Source of the DNA: an uncultured Planococcus sp.
GTDB lineage: Bacteria; Bacillota; Bacilli; Bacillales_A; Planococcaceae
Assembly: GCA_947502505.1 (NCBI GenBank)
Contig: CANNAE010000003.1
Span: 124,001 to 188,000 of the forward strand
DNA length: 64,000 nt
Direction: 5' to 3'
Both the position numbers and the translations under genes were made by a program. A model generated the notes under the pieces. It was given only the letters and a program-made list of their open reading frames with translations, was not told the DNA's origin and ran no database searches. Numbering within the stretch: position 1 is the first letter of the stretch; the number at the start of each line of letters is the position of its first letter. Below, piece by piece: positions 17,692 to 26,945 of this stretch.

Positions 17692-18633
17692 ATGAAATTC
17701 GGAATCATTGGCACGAATTGGATCACCGATCGATTTATCAAAGCCGCCAAGCAGCATCCTGATTTCCACCTTGGTGCGGTTTATTCAAGAACCGAAGAAA
17801 CCGGCCGGGCGTTTGCGGACAAATACCAGGTCGAGGCCGTTTATACGGATATGGAAGAGATGTTCGGAAACGGCGGAATCGATGCCGTCTATATTGCCTC
17901 CCCAAATGCTTTCCATGCCGAACAAAGCCTGCTTGCGATGCAATACGGCGTACACGTTTTATGTGAAAAGCCAGCTGTTACGACAATTGACGAAATGGAT
18001 CGGGTGATTGCGGCTTCAAAGAAAACCGGCATGACTTATATGGAAGCGATGAAATCGACCGTGACGCCGACTTTCCTGCGGCTGAAAGAACAATTGCACA
18101 AGATCGGCCCGGTCCGCCGGTATGTGTTCCATTACAACCAATATTCATCACGCTATGATAAATACAAAGAAGGCGTCATCGAAAACGCCTTTAAGCCCGA
18201 ACTCGGCAACGGCGCGAAAACGGATCTCGGCGTTTATGGCCTAGCGCCGCTCGTCCACTTGGCTGGCGAACCGCAGTCCATATTGCGCAATCGGTATTTA
18301 TTGTCGACCGGGGCAGAAGGGCAAGGCAGCATGATCTTGAATTACGGCGAATGCGAAGCGGTCATTATGTATTCGAAGATTTCGGATTCCTATTTGCCGA
18401 GCGAAATCCAAGGGGAAAAAGGCGTTATCGAAATCGATAAAATCAGCGACCCGAAACACGTGCTGATCAAATACCGCGATGGCACGACGGAAGACCTTTC
18501 TGTAACACATGAGTTCGATACGATGTATTATGAACTCGACGAATTTATCCAGTGCGTCTACAAAGGCCAAACAGAGTCGGCGATCAACACGCACGAGATT
18601 TCACGGCAAGTGACACAGCTATTGCTTCAATAA
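17692..18633 (+). CDS. Gfo/Idh/MocA family NAD(P)-dependent oxidoreductase
   Basis: A 313-residue cytoplasmic dehydrogenase. The N-terminal Rossmann fold begins FGIIGTNWITDRFI, and the family hallmark CEKPAVT follows DAVYIASPNAFHAEQSLLA. The C-terminal part has the GNGAKTDLGVYGLAPLVHL block, where the conserved D-x-G-x-Y segment supplies substrate contacts. Members oxidise or reduce sugars, inositols or diols; the substrate cannot be told. It stands alone between cstA and a terminator. AGAGGGAACTGATC precedes ATG. Confidence 0.88.
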   Translation: MKFGIIGTNWITDRFIKAAKQHPDFHLGAVYSRTEETGRAFADKYQVEAVYTDMEEMFGNGGIDAVYIASPNAFHAEQSLLAMQYGVHVLCEKPAVTTIDEMDRVIAASKKTGMTYMEAMKSTVTPTFLRLKEQLHKIGPVRRYVFHYNQYSSRYDKYKEGVIENAFKPELGNGAKTDLGVYGLAPLVHLAGEPQSILRNRYLLSTGAEGQGSMILNYGECEAVIMYSKISDSYLPSEIQGEKGVIEIDKISDPKHVLIKYRDGTTEDLSVTHEFDTMYYELDEFIQCVYKGQTESAINTHEISRQVTQLLLQ

Positions 18634-18644
18634 AACAGCCGACG

Positions 18645-18693
18645 AAAAACCGCTTTTTCTATCCAGATATCTGGAGGGAGAAAGCGGTTTTTA
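18645..18693. terminator. Rho-independent terminator
   Basis: AAAAACCGCTTTTTCT pairs with AGGGAGAAAGCGGTTTTT with a short internal loop. A and T runs on both sides suit the convergent genes here. Confidence 0.88.
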
Positions 18694-18735
18694 TTTGTCT
18701 CGCTATTTGGTTTGAGCCTCACATATTGTACTCGT

Positions 18736-19527
18736 TTACTTCATTTCCACATGGGCTTCCACGCCGAAATGGTCCGATACCACTGGTTTGTGTTCGCCGT
18801 TGAAGATGACTTTTGACGATTTGACGGCGACGGGTTCAGTCGACAGGATCAAATCGATGCGCAAGTCTTGCTGGTTGTCGCTCCAGCCGGTGATTTTGCC
18901 TTTGACGGTAATGCCTGTGTCTTTTTCTTCAGCGAGCGTGTAGGTGTCGTGCAATCCATTTTCCATTAAATACGCATAGCCTTGCTGATCGAGTGAGGCG
19001 TCGTTATTGAAGTCGCCCAGCAAGAAAGTGTGGCCGTCTTTTTTCATCTGTTCCAATAGCTGATCGGCTTGGTATTGGAACGGTTCGATTGGGTCGTGCC
19101 ACCAGCCCATATGGCACGAATAAAAGCTCAAAGGCTGGTCGCCGTATTGAATGGTGGCGCCGACGATTTTGCGGGTTTTAGGGGAATGCTTATCGGTGCT
19201 TTGGCTGACGAAGAAGCTGTGCTCCTCGATTACCGGATGGCGCGTCAAGATGACCGAACCTTCTTCATAGCGGCCGTAAACAAGGTGGGAAAAGCCCCAT
19301 ACCATTGAATAGCCCGTGACGCCGAGTTGCTCCAGCTCCTGAAGCAGGACGCGCGCGTAATTGTCGTGCTTGACGACATGTTCTGCGCTATCGCCAATCG
19401 TTTGGTTGACTTCCTGCAAGGCGATGACGTCATACTCCTTTTCTGCAATGGCTGCTGCCAAATGGCGTATTTTTTCCATCTGCTGTTCTTCGTGCCAGGC
19501 ATGGCAATTCAAGCTCAGTAATTTCAT
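18736..19527 (-). CDS. Endonuclease/exonuclease/phosphatase family protein
   Basis: A 263-residue protein of the EEP (DNase I-like) metal-dependent phosphodiesterase fold. Motifs: LLSLNCHAWH, VIALQEVNQT with metal-binding Glu, FYSCHMGWWHDP, LLGDFNNDAS and the C-terminal VSDHFGVEAHV with the catalytic Asp-His pair. There is no signal peptide, so it is probably cytoplasmic. ATG 19527 is favoured because GAGAGG lies 9 bases upstream; ATG 19536 would sit on top of that site. Substrate could be nucleic acid, phosphoinositide or sphingolipid; undecided. Confidence 0.87.
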   Translation of the reverse strand: MKLLSLNCHAWHEEQQMEKIRHLAAAIAEKEYDVIALQEVNQTIGDSAEHVVKHDNYARVLLQELEQLGVTGYSMVWGFSHLVYGRYEEGSVILTRHPVIEEHSFFVSQSTDKHSPKTRKIVGATIQYGDQPLSFYSCHMGWWHDPIEPFQYQADQLLEQMKKDGHTFLLGDFNNDASLDQQGYAYLMENGLHDTYTLAEEKDTGITVKGKITGWSDNQQDLRIDLILSTEPVAVKSSKVIFNGEHKPVVSDHFGVEAHVEMK

Positions 19528-19562
19528 CGTATTCATCCTCTCAAATTGGTATTGAAGCCTTT

Positions 19563-19611
19563 GTAAAAAGAAAACCCGGCCCGATGCGAAGAGACTCGCG
19601 CGGATCCGGGT
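19563..19611 (-). terminator. Terminator of ptsG
   Basis: On the minus strand CCCGGATCCGCGCG pairs imperfectly with CGCATCGGGCCGGG and is followed by TTTTCTTTTT. It sits 25 bases past the ptsG stop. Confidence 0.8.
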
Positions 19612-19635
19612 GTGTGGCTAGCCGAGAAGAGCTGT

Positions 19636-21690
19636 TTAGACTTCTTCCTCGCCAGCTGTGATTTCAATCAGGTCTTTCGTGTTTGCGGCTACGTGGCCGG
19701 AAGTTTTAACGTTCACTCTTTGACCTTCTTGAAGGCTTGTGAACACGACCGGTGTGATGATCGATGGTGCATGTTTGCCGATATAGTCAAGGTCCATTTC
19801 CATCAATAATTGGCCTTGTTCAACAAGGTCGCCTTGTTCGACGTGGGCTGTGAAGCCTTCGCCTTTCAAGTGGACGGTATCGATACCGATATGGATGAGC
19901 ATTTCAGTTCCGTCGTCCGCTTTCAAGCCGATTGCGTGTTTCGTCGGGAACAAGGTGACGACTTGGCCGTTTACTGGCGAGAAGACTTTGCCTTCAGCTG
20001 GTTTGACCGCAAAGCCATCGCCGACCATTTTGCCGGAAAAGACTTGATCCGGCACATCGGTGATCGGCAGGATGTCACCTGTGATCGGGATGCCGAAATC
20101 AACGGTGCCCAGGCGTACAGGTGCATCGCCTGCGTCTTTTGTTTGATCCATGATCTTCGATACATCTTCTTTTGTGCGCGGCGTTTTGCCGTTGATGATG
20201 TCTTGCATTTGCCCGCGCAAGTTATCGGACACTGGCCCGAAGATCGCTTGGATGTTATTGCCGACTTCCATGACGCCGGAAGCGCCGAGTTTTTTCAATT
20301 TCTTCTTATCGACTGCGCCTTTGTCTTCTACACTGACGCGCAGGCGGGTGATGCAAGCATCGAGGTGGGTGATGTTTTGCTGTCCGCCCATCGCTTGAAG
20401 GATTTCGTATGGCAATTCGCCAACTTCTTCGTCGCTGTCTTCATCCGCTTCTTCGTCTTCACGTCCAGGCGTCATCAAGTTGAATTTCGTGATGGCGAAA
20501 CGGAAGCCGAAATAGTAAATGACGGCGAAGAACAATCCGACGACGATGACCCAGAACCATTCCGTTCTGCCCGGCATGACGCCAAACAGCAAGAAGTCAA
20601 TCAAGCCGCCGGAGAAAGTCATGCCGATTTTGACATCGAGTAAATGCATGATCATAAACGAGAGTCCTGCGAATACCGCGTGGATCCCGAACAATACAGG
20701 TGCAACGAACAGGAATGCGAATTCAAGTGGTTCAGTAATACCCGTCAAAAATGAAGTGAGGGCGGCTGATGCCATGATGCCGCCGACGACTTTTTTACGT
20801 TCAGGGCGTGCTGTGTGATAAATCGCAAGCGCCGCTGCCGGAAGGCCGAACATCATGAATGGGAATTTCCCTGTCATGAATGTGCCGGCTGTGAAATCAA
20901 CGCCGTCACGTAGTTGTTCAAAGAAGATGCGTTGGTCGCCGCGGACGATTTCGCCTGCCGCATTCGTGTACAAGCCAAACTCGAACCAGAACGGTGAATA
21001 GAAAATATGGTGTAGCCCGAATGGAATCAACGAGCGTTCCACCACGCCGAAGACGAACGCCGCAAGTGTGCGGTTCGTTTCAAGCATGAAGTAAGAAAGC
21101 GTGTTCAAGCCGTTTTGTGCAAAAGGCCAGACGAGGTACATTGCGATCCCGAGAAACAATGCTGAAAATGCAGTGATGATTGGAACAAATCGTTTGCCGG
21201 CAAAAAAGCCAAGGAATTGCGGCAAGTTGATATTGAAGAATTTATTGTACATTGCTGCGGCCAATATCCCGACGATGATCCCGCCGAAGACGCCGGTCTG
21301 CAAGGTCGGTATTCCGAGAACCATGGCATAGGCCGGATCTGAAGTGGCCATTTCGGGTGTGATGCCACCGACCGCTTTCATCGTGACGTTCATAATTAAA
21401 TAACCGATGATCGCAGCGAGTCCTGCAACCCCATCACCGCCAGCGAGGCCGATCGCGACGCCGACCGCAAAGAGCAGTGGCAAGTTGGCGAAAATCACGC
21501 CGCCGGCTTCAGCCATGACGAAGAGCAAGGACTGGACCCACGGAGTGCCGAAAAATGGTACCGCTTCCACAAATGTGTCTTGTGAAAAACTTGTGCCGAA
21601 TGCCAGCAAAATTCCGGCTGCAGGCAAGAGTGCGACAGGGAGCATGAGGGCTTTACCGACTTTTTGTAAAGTACCGAATACATTAGACAT
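19636..21690 (-). CDS. ptsG: PTS glucose-type permease, EIICBA
   Basis: A 684-residue fused phosphotransferase permease that imports and phosphorylates glucose or a related hexose. EIIC occupies roughly 1-420, with the start [28 protein letters not shown] follows with [13 protein letters not shown], whose Cys carries the phosphate. EIIA at the C terminus has [16 protein letters not shown] with the phosphorylated His. Order C-B-A and length match Bacillus PtsG. Antitermination: a glcT-like gene lies upstream on the same strand and an RNA terminator with RAT-like sequence lies between them. Sugar specificity is inferred from this context. AAAAGGAGGAAATTTT precedes ATG. Confidence 0.94.
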   Translation of the reverse strand: MSNVFGTLQKVGKALMLPVALLPAAGILLAFGTSFSQDTFVEAVPFFGTPWVQSLLFVMAEAGGVIFANLPLLFAVGVAIGLAGGDGVAGLAAIIGYLIMNVTMKAVGGITPEMATSDPAYAMVLGIPTLQTGVFGGIIVGILAAAMYNKFFNINLPQFLGFFAGKRFVPIITAFSALFLGIAMYLVWPFAQNGLNTLSYFMLETNRTLAAFVFGVVERSLIPFGLHHIFYSPFWFEFGLYTNAAGEIVRGDQRIFFEQLRDGVDFTAGTFMTGKFPFMMFGLPAAALAIYHTARPERKKVVGGIMASAALTSFLTGITEPLEFAFLFVAPVLFGIHAVFAGLSFMIMHLLDVKIGMTFSGGLIDFLLFGVMPGRTEWFWVIVVGLFFAVIYYFGFRFAITKFNLMTPGREDEEADEDSDEEVGELPYEILQAMGGQQNITHLDACITRLRVSVEDKGAVDKKKLKKLGASGVMEVGNNIQAIFGPVSDNLRGQMQDIINGKTPRTKEDVSKIMDQTKDAGDAPVRLGTVDFGIPITGDILPITDVPDQVFSGKMVGDGFAVKPAEGKVFSPVNGQVVTLFPTKHAIGLKADDGTEMLIHIGIDTVHLKGEGFTAHVEQGDLVEQGQLLMEMDLDYIGKHAPSIITPVVFTSLQEGQRVNVKTSGHVAANTKDLIEITAGEEEV

Positions 21691-21763
21691 AAAATTTCCT
21701 CCTTTTTTGGTAAAACTTGTTGCGGATTAAACAGGGTAAGCGTGTCTGGCGGAAGCTAAAGCA

Positions 21764-21850
21764 TAAAAAAAGGCATGAGCGGAAAAGGCATCGGTAAAAA
21801 AGGGGAGAGATCCCCGAGGTTAACCGTTGTACCTTTTCATACTCATGCCT
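21764..21850 (-). promoter_or_regulatory. ptsG leader: GlcT-type RAT/terminator
   Basis: On the minus strand AGGCATGAGT and GCTCATGCCT close a large hairpin followed by seven T. Inside its 5' half lies GGTACAACGGTTAACCTC, resembling ribonucleic antiterminator targets of BglG/GlcT proteins, plus a GGGGA-TCTCTCCCC hairpin. GlcT binding would prevent terminator formation. Confidence 0.8.
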
Positions 21851-21874
21851 GATCGAATCAGTAACACGTATGAA

Positions 21875-22717
21875 TCAGTTTGTATGGGTCAAGCGCTGCA
21901 GATGAATCGTCAGATAAAGCACTTCCGCTTCGTCGACAGGCTTTTTTAATTGGTTTTGCATTACTTTAATGAGCTTCCAAGCCAGATTATAGCACACTGG
22001 GTATTCAGCTTTCAATAGCGCTTCAAGTTTATTTTCATCCCCCAGCGATTCTCCCTGGTGGATGCGGTCGATCGCCCGGTGCAGATGCTGGATCAAGCGA
22101 TGGTAATTGACATTGTCCTTGCTCAACTCGACTTTCAGCCCTTCTTCGATCAATTGCGTCAGGCGGGAAATGAGCGCGTGGTCCTTATTGATGTCGCGCA
22201 AGGATTTATCGGTCACGGCGCTATGGATATGGAGCGCGATAAACCCAATCTCGCCTTCTGGAAAGACGATGCCCATATGATTCTGGAACGCTTTCACCAC
22301 GCCTTTGGCCACTTGATATTCTTTCGGATACAAAGACTCGATTTCAAACAGGAACGAATTCGAAAACTGCATATTCTGCTGGATGCGCTTGATGGCAAAA
22401 GACAGATGGTCCGTCAATGCGACATGTATGTGTTCGTTCAACTCGGTGCCCATCTGTTCAGCGATATATAATAACTGGTCGTTGATAAATGCAATCAGGT
22501 TTTCGTCGATATACGGAATCAAATTGACGTATTGTTCCTTTTCCGCCTCGTCTTTTAATAGGAAGGTCTTATCGGCGTGGTCAAACGAAATAACATCGCC
22601 TTTTTTCCGGTTGAAGCCAAGGCCGTTCCCGATCAAGACGACTTCTTTATAGGCATCATGGCGGGCGATTACGACATTGTTATTCAATACTTTTTCGATG
22701 GTCAATTGCTGTTCCAT
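21875..22717 (-). CDS. glcT: Transcription antiterminator GlcT (BglG/LicT family)
   Basis: A 280-residue RNA-binding antiterminator. The N-terminal about 60 residues are the CAT domain (EKVLNNNVVIARHD, GLGFNRKKGD). Two PTS regulation domains follow: PRD1 with EHIHVALTDHLSFAIKR and IGFIALHIHSA, PRD2 with NYHRLIQHLHRAIDRI and VLYLTIHLQRL. The four conserved histidines that receive phosphate are present. It lies immediately upstream of ptsG with the target leader between them, so it most likely controls ptsG. GGAGGATATC precedes ATG. Confidence 0.93.
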   Translation of the reverse strand: MEQQLTIEKVLNNNVVIARHDAYKEVVLIGNGLGFNRKKGDVISFDHADKTFLLKDEAEKEQYVNLIPYIDENLIAFINDQLLYIAEQMGTELNEHIHVALTDHLSFAIKRIQQNMQFSNSFLFEIESLYPKEYQVAKGVVKAFQNHMGIVFPEGEIGFIALHIHSAVTDKSLRDINKDHALISRLTQLIEEGLKVELSKDNVNYHRLIQHLHRAIDRIHQGESLGDENKLEALLKAEYPVCYNLAWKLIKVMQNQLKKPVDEAEVLYLTIHLQRLTHTN

Positions 22718-22806
22718 GATATCCTCCGTTCAATCATCATTTCGATGATACTCATAATTCAAGTTATACAGGAAATGGACCTGAGAAGACAAGCTTCAGA
22801 GGAATT

Positions 22807-22914
22807 CTCCCTGTGCACGGCACAATTCGGCCCATGCGGAGCAAGTGAAAATAGCGGTGGGATACGGTTTTCTGAGATTGGGTAGTCATTCGCGCCCCTG
22901 TGCGCCACACAATT
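22807..22914 (+). repeat. Paired 21-bp repeat element 8 (87-bp spacing)
   Basis: Direct arms at 22807-22827 (triplet ACG, first base C, GCACAATT) and 22894-22914 (GCC; one T-to-C change), 87 bp apart. Its spacer shares AATAGCGG and the terminal TTCGCG with element 9. Confidence 0.88.
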
Positions 22915-23399
22915 TGAATTGAAAAGGTGTGGGTGGCACCAACCTCGTATACCATGCAATGGCCAGTAACTTACTGTGATGATATGAATCTATATTAAAA
23001 AGGTTCGAACTTGTGAGAACGTCAATGATTAAAATTAATGTAGTAACATTAACGCATACGGAATTTGAAAAATGGATAAAATTTCTTTATTGGAAATTTA
23101 AGTATTTTTTTAATTGGCCCTATGCTACTATTTAAACGATGTTGCTATTGGTTAAGTAGTTAGGGTGTGATGATTTGAAAATATGGATTGACTAAAAGCC
23201 TGTAAAAGACTGCTATTATTCAACGATTATGCTCATGCTTTCTCAGTAGCTTTTGGTAGTTCAGATGACAATTAGCAGAAAGCGATCAATCTGTATGGCA
23301 CGATTATAAACGAAGCAATATTCATGTAGCATGATGTTTAATATACAAAATGAATTTTATTCGTAATTAGGTTACTGCAAAATGAGGGAGTTGGTTTTT
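22915..23399. other. Gene-free AT-rich stretch upstream of the VanY-like gene
   Basis: 485 bases, clearly richer in A and T than the surroundings. Many short stops occur in every frame and I see no gene remnant. GGGTGGCACCAACC at 22931 is superficially like a T-box end but lacks the conserved context. The last bases hold the ribosome site GAGGGAG of the next gene. Confidence 0.5.
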
Positions 23400-24716
23400 A
23401 TGACGAAAAATAAAATGATGACAAAAGCACTGATCTCAACCGCGGTACTAGCGTTGGCTATTTCCATCATGCCTACTGAGAATACTTTTAACAATGCCGA
23501 CTTTGGCGTGGTTCAAGCAGAGGCATCGACAGAAACACACGTAGCGAAGGGCAACGTGAATCTCCGGTCAGGAGCTTCGCTAAAAGACAAAATCATTTTG
23601 CAAATTCCAAAGGGGGGAGAAGTCGAATACATTTCGGGAAGCGGCATTTGGTACGAAGTGAAGTACGGTACGAAAACGGGCTACGTTCACTCCGACTACC
23701 TAGCGAAAATAGAGACAGAGGAATCGGGAACATCGAAGGATGATCTCCCGACAACCCATTTTGCGAAAAGCAATGTAAACCTTCGTACTGGGGCTTCAAT
23801 CGAACACAAAATCGTGTTACAGATTCCCAAAAACGCAAAAGTTTCGTATGTCTCGAAGAGCGGCATTTGGTACGAAGTGAAGTACGGCACGAAAACGGGC
23901 TATGTTCACTCCGATTACCTAGCGAAAATCGAGGCAGGGGAGCCAGAAACATCAAAGGAACCTGCAAAGACCCACTTTGCAAAAAGCAATGTGAATCTTC
24001 GTGCCGGGGCTTCGACCAAACACAAAATCGTCTTGCAGATTCCTAAAAATGCAAAAGTTTCGTATATATCTAAAAGCGGTATTTGGTACAAAGTAAAGTA
24101 CGGCACGAAAACGGGCTATGTTCACTCCGATTACCTAGTGAAAATCGGGGCAGTAACATCATCGAAATATCCGGCTCCTTCGACAAACACACCAGGTAAG
24201 TATGTAGACGACATACTGATTGTGAACAAGAAATACGCATTACCTTCAAGTTATAATCCTGGAGTCAATGCGACAGCTAAAAAGGCTTTGGACGCCATGA
24301 TCGCTAACGCAAAAAAACAGAGCATCACGTTGCACATCACTAGTGCATATCGTTCATATTCATACCAAAATACGTTGTACAACAACTACGTGAAAAAGCA
24401 TGGTAAAGCAAAAGCTGATCGATTCAGCGCGCGTCCTGGGCATTCGGAACACCAGACTGGGCTAGCGTTCGATTTAGGTGGAGTTAATCAAGCTCACTGG
24501 TTTGAAGAGTCGTTTGCAAATACCAAAGAAGGAAAGTGGTTGGCTTCAAATGCTCATAAATACGGTTTCCACCTGCGCTACCAAAAAGGTAAAGAAGACA
24601 TCACGGGTTATATGTTTGAGCCATGGCATTACCGATACATAGGGGAGATCAACGCTACCAAAATCAAAGAAAGTGGAAAGACACTCGAAGAATATTTCGA
24701 TATTCAGGGAAAATAA
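23400..24716 (+). CDS. Secreted D-Ala-D-Ala carboxypeptidase (VanY type) with three SH3b repeats
   Basis: An exported cell-wall peptidase of 438 residues. A signal peptide spans about 1-40 (TKALISTAVLALAISIMPT, ending near VQAEAS). Three SH3b domains of about 70 residues follow, each with VNLR-GAS and GIWY-VKYGTKTGYVHSDYL. The C-terminal peptidase domain has SAYRSYSYQ, SEHQTGLAFDLG (zinc His and Asp) and EPWHYRYIG (third zinc ligand and catalytic site). It should trim the terminal D-Ala of peptidoglycan stem peptides. ATG 23400 follows GAGGGAGTTGGTTTTT. No vancomycin-resistance genes are near, so this is housekeeping remodelling. Confidence 0.9.
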   Translation: MTKNKMMTKALISTAVLALAISIMPTENTFNNADFGVVQAEASTETHVAKGNVNLRSGASLKDKIILQIPKGGEVEYISGSGIWYEVKYGTKTGYVHSDYLAKIETEESGTSKDDLPTTHFAKSNVNLRTGASIEHKIVLQIPKNAKVSYVSKSGIWYEVKYGTKTGYVHSDYLAKIEAGEPETSKEPAKTHFAKSNVNLRAGASTKHKIVLQIPKNAKVSYISKSGIWYKVKYGTKTGYVHSDYLVKIGAVTSSKYPAPSTNTPGKYVDDILIVNKKYALPSSYNPGVNATAKKALDAMIANAKKQSITLHITSAYRSYSYQNTLYNNYVKKHGKAKADRFSARPGHSEHQTGLAFDLGGVNQAHWFEESFANTKEGKWLASNAHKYGFHLRYQKGKEDITGYMFEPWHYRYIGEINATKIKESGKTLEEYFDIQGK

Positions 24717-24727
24717 ATAGAAGGAGA

Positions 24728-24755
24728 AGAGTCTCATAGGAGGCTCTTTTTTTTA
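24728..24755 (+). terminator. Rho-independent terminator after the VanY-like gene
   Basis: A short hairpin with AGAGTCTC and AGGCTCT arms is followed by eight T, just before repeat element 9. Confidence 0.7.
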
Positions 24756-24760
24756 GGAAT

Positions 24761-24868
24761 GTCCCTGTGCACCACACAATTCGGTTGGGGAGGAGTGGGT
24801 GAGAATAGCGGCAGGAATGGATTTCTGGAGTCTGGGCGGTAGTTCGCGTCCCTGTGCGCCACACAATT
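24761..24868 (+). repeat. Paired 21-bp repeat element 9 (87-bp spacing)
   Basis: Direct arms at 24761-24781 (triplet ACC) and 24848-24868 (GCC), 87 bp apart. It lies between the VanY terminator and the nagE control region, ending four bases before the cre box. Confidence 0.92.
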
Positions 24869-24871
24869 TCG

Positions 24872-24885
24872 TGAAAGCGAATACA
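24872..24885 (+). promoter_or_regulatory. cre site upstream of nagE
   Basis: TGAAAGCGAATACA matches the CcpA box TGWAANCGNTNWCA at all but one position. Its position upstream of the -35 is compatible with carbon catabolite control. Confidence 0.65.
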
Positions 24886-24905
24886 TTTTTTTGATTAATC
24901 TCTAA

Positions 24906-24941
24906 ATTGGTATAGACAACTATACAGATTAACTCTATAGT
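24906..24941 (+). promoter_or_regulatory. nagE promoter with NagR (dre) operator
   Basis: ATTGGTATAGACAACT (24906-24921) is a near-perfect dre-type operator of NagR/YvoA/DasR regulators. It overlaps a -35 TAGACA (24913-24918), which is 17 bases from the -10 TATAGT (24936-24941). Binding of NagR, encoded downstream, would block polymerase. Confidence 0.8.
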
Positions 24942-24974
24942 GAGAAGCAAGAATACATAAAGGGGTGGAATGAA

Positions 24975-26882
24975 ATGTTTGGTTTTCTACAGAAAATTGG
25001 TAAATCATTGATGTTTCCAATCGCGACACTTCCGGCTGCAGCGCTATTGTTGCGGTTTGGGCAGGATGATTTGCTGGGGATCCCGTTTCTCTCGGCAGCG
25101 GGCGCTGGCATCATCGATAACTTGGCGCTTATTTTTGCCATCGGGATTGCCATGGGATTGGCTCATGATGGAAATGGCGGAGCGGCACTTGCCGGCGCCA
25201 TCGCTTATTTAGTGTTAACTTCAGCCATCAGCACGATCAACGAATCCATCAACATGGGCGTTTTCGCCGGGATTTTATCGGGGATTGTCGGCGGATTGCT
25301 GTACAACAAGTTTTATGACGTGAAGCTGCCGACGTGGCTCGCATTCTTCGGGGGCAGGCGGTTTGTGCCAATCATTACAGCGGCGACGATGACCATTCTT
25401 GCGGGCGCGCTCGGGTATTTATGGCCGCCGGTTCAAGATGGGATCGATGCAGCAGGGGCATGGATTTTAAACGCCGGAATGTTTGGCGTAGGTTCTTATG
25501 GATTCTTAAACCGTTTGTTGCTGCCGACTGGTTTGCATCACGTGATCAATACGGTCGTTTGGTTTGATTTCGGGACGTTCACTGATGCCAACGGCGAAGT
25601 GGTACGCGGGGAAATCAACCGCTTCCTAAAAGGCGACCCGACAGCCGGGCCTTTCCTTTCCGGATTTTTCCCGGTGATGATGTTCGGGCTTCCGGCTGCT
25701 TGCCTCGCCATGTATATGGCTGCGAAAAAAGAGCGTAAAGCAGCAGTGGGGGGCATGTTTTTCAGTATCGGGTTCACTTCTTTCCTGACAGGGATTACAG
25801 AGCCGATCGAGTTTTCGTTCATGTTCTTGTCACCGATACTCTATGTCATCCATGCTTTGCTGACAGGGGTCTCGATGATGGTCGCCTATGCGCTTGATAT
25901 CCATCACGGATTTGGCTTTTCAGCAGGCGCCATCGACTATGTGCTGAATTACGGCTTGGCGCAGAATCCGCTGCTCCTTCTCGTCATGGGGGCCGTTACG
26001 GGAGTGATTTACTTTGTGATTTTCTATTTCATGATCGTGAAATTCGATTTGAAGACTCCTGGCCGTGAAGACGAAGATGCAGAAGACGGGAATGCCTACG
26101 CCGGAGACGACCAATTGGACGTAAGAGCGTATCATATGATTGAAGCGCTTGGCGGAAGCGACAACCTCACATCAGTGGATTATTGCACGACACGTCTTCG
26201 CGTGACAGTGAAAGACGCGGAGCAAACGAACGAAAAAGACTTGAAACGCCACGGTGCGATGGGTGTCATGAAAGTAAACAAAACCAATGTTCAAGTCGTT
26301 ATCGGGACCGCCGTGGAATTTTTGGGGGATGCGATGAAGAAACGCTTGGCAGACGGCAACCCTGCCCCGGAAAACACGGATCAAGTTATCGAAAACGCAC
26401 CGGATGAACAAGGCATGGAGAAAGAAATCTTGGCTGAGGATTTTCTGATGCCGATCGAAGGGGAAATCGTTCCTTTGTCAGATGTGCCAGACGAGGCCTT
26501 TGCACAAGAAATGATGGGGCCAGGATTCGGCATCAAGCCTTCAGGGAATATTGTTTATTCACCGGTTGACGGCAGGCTGGTCACATTGTTCCCGACCAAG
26601 CATGCGCTTGGCATCGAAACCGATACAGGGGTGGAAATATTGATCCATGTCGGATTGGACACTGTCAAATTGAATGGCGAAGGATTTGAATCGCTGGTCG
26701 AACAAGGGCAGCTGATCCAACGGGGAGACGCTTTATTGAAACTCGATTTGGACTATTTGAAAGTCAATGCGCCTTCTGTCATCACGCCGGTCGTATTCAC
26801 GAATTTATCAGGCCAACAATTGGATATGTTGAAAAACGGCTATCAGCGGCAAGGAACGGCGTCTATCTTGAAAATTAAATAA
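24975..26882 (+). CDS. nagE: PTS N-acetylglucosamine permease, EIICBA
   Basis: A 635-residue membrane phosphotransferase importing GlcNAc as GlcNAc-6-phosphate. EIIC (about 1-375) starts FGFLQKIGKSLMFPIATLPAAALLLR. EIIB has SVDYCTTRLRVTV with the phospho-Cys. EIIA at the C terminus has LIHVGLDTVKLNGEGF with the phospho-His. The domain order and short length are typical of NagE/NagP. It is first in the operon nagE-nagA-nagB-nagR, behind a dre operator and a cre site. AAAGGGGTGGAATGAA precedes ATG. Confidence 0.95.
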   Translation: MFGFLQKIGKSLMFPIATLPAAALLLRFGQDDLLGIPFLSAAGAGIIDNLALIFAIGIAMGLAHDGNGGAALAGAIAYLVLTSAISTINESINMGVFAGILSGIVGGLLYNKFYDVKLPTWLAFFGGRRFVPIITAATMTILAGALGYLWPPVQDGIDAAGAWILNAGMFGVGSYGFLNRLLLPTGLHHVINTVVWFDFGTFTDANGEVVRGEINRFLKGDPTAGPFLSGFFPVMMFGLPAACLAMYMAAKKERKAAVGGMFFSIGFTSFLTGITEPIEFSFMFLSPILYVIHALLTGVSMMVAYALDIHHGFGFSAGAIDYVLNYGLAQNPLLLLVMGAVTGVIYFVIFYFMIVKFDLKTPGREDEDAEDGNAYAGDDQLDVRAYHMIEALGGSDNLTSVDYCTTRLRVTVKDAEQTNEKDLKRHGAMGVMKVNKTNVQVVIGTAVEFLGDAMKKRLADGNPAPENTDQVIENAPDEQGMEKEILAEDFLMPIEGEIVPLSDVPDEAFAQEMMGPGFGIKPSGNIVYSPVDGRLVTLFPTKHALGIETDTGVEILIHVGLDTVKLNGEGFESLVEQGQLIQRGDALLKLDLDYLKVNAPSVITPVVFTNLSGQQLDMLKNGYQRQGTASILKIK

Positions 26883-26893
26883 ATCGAAATAAC

Positions 26894-26929
26894 AGCCGGG
26901 GATGTCACATGTGATTTTCCCGGCTTTTC
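26894..26929 (+). terminator. Intercistronic hairpin between nagE and nagA
   Basis: AGCCGGG pairs with CCCGGCT and is followed by TTTT. It may partly terminate or protect the nagE transcript, setting the ratio of permease to catabolic enzymes. Confidence 0.6.
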
Positions 26930-26945
26930 GTAAGGAGTGCTTATT

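Noticed and set aside
19810..20643. Plus-strand 277-codon frame opposite ptsG
   Set aside because: Antisense to the EIIB and EIIA domains of ptsG. No start signal or known motif.
22931..22944. T-box-like GGGTGGCACCAACC
   Set aside because: No stem I, specifier or terminator context, and no amino-acid gene downstream.
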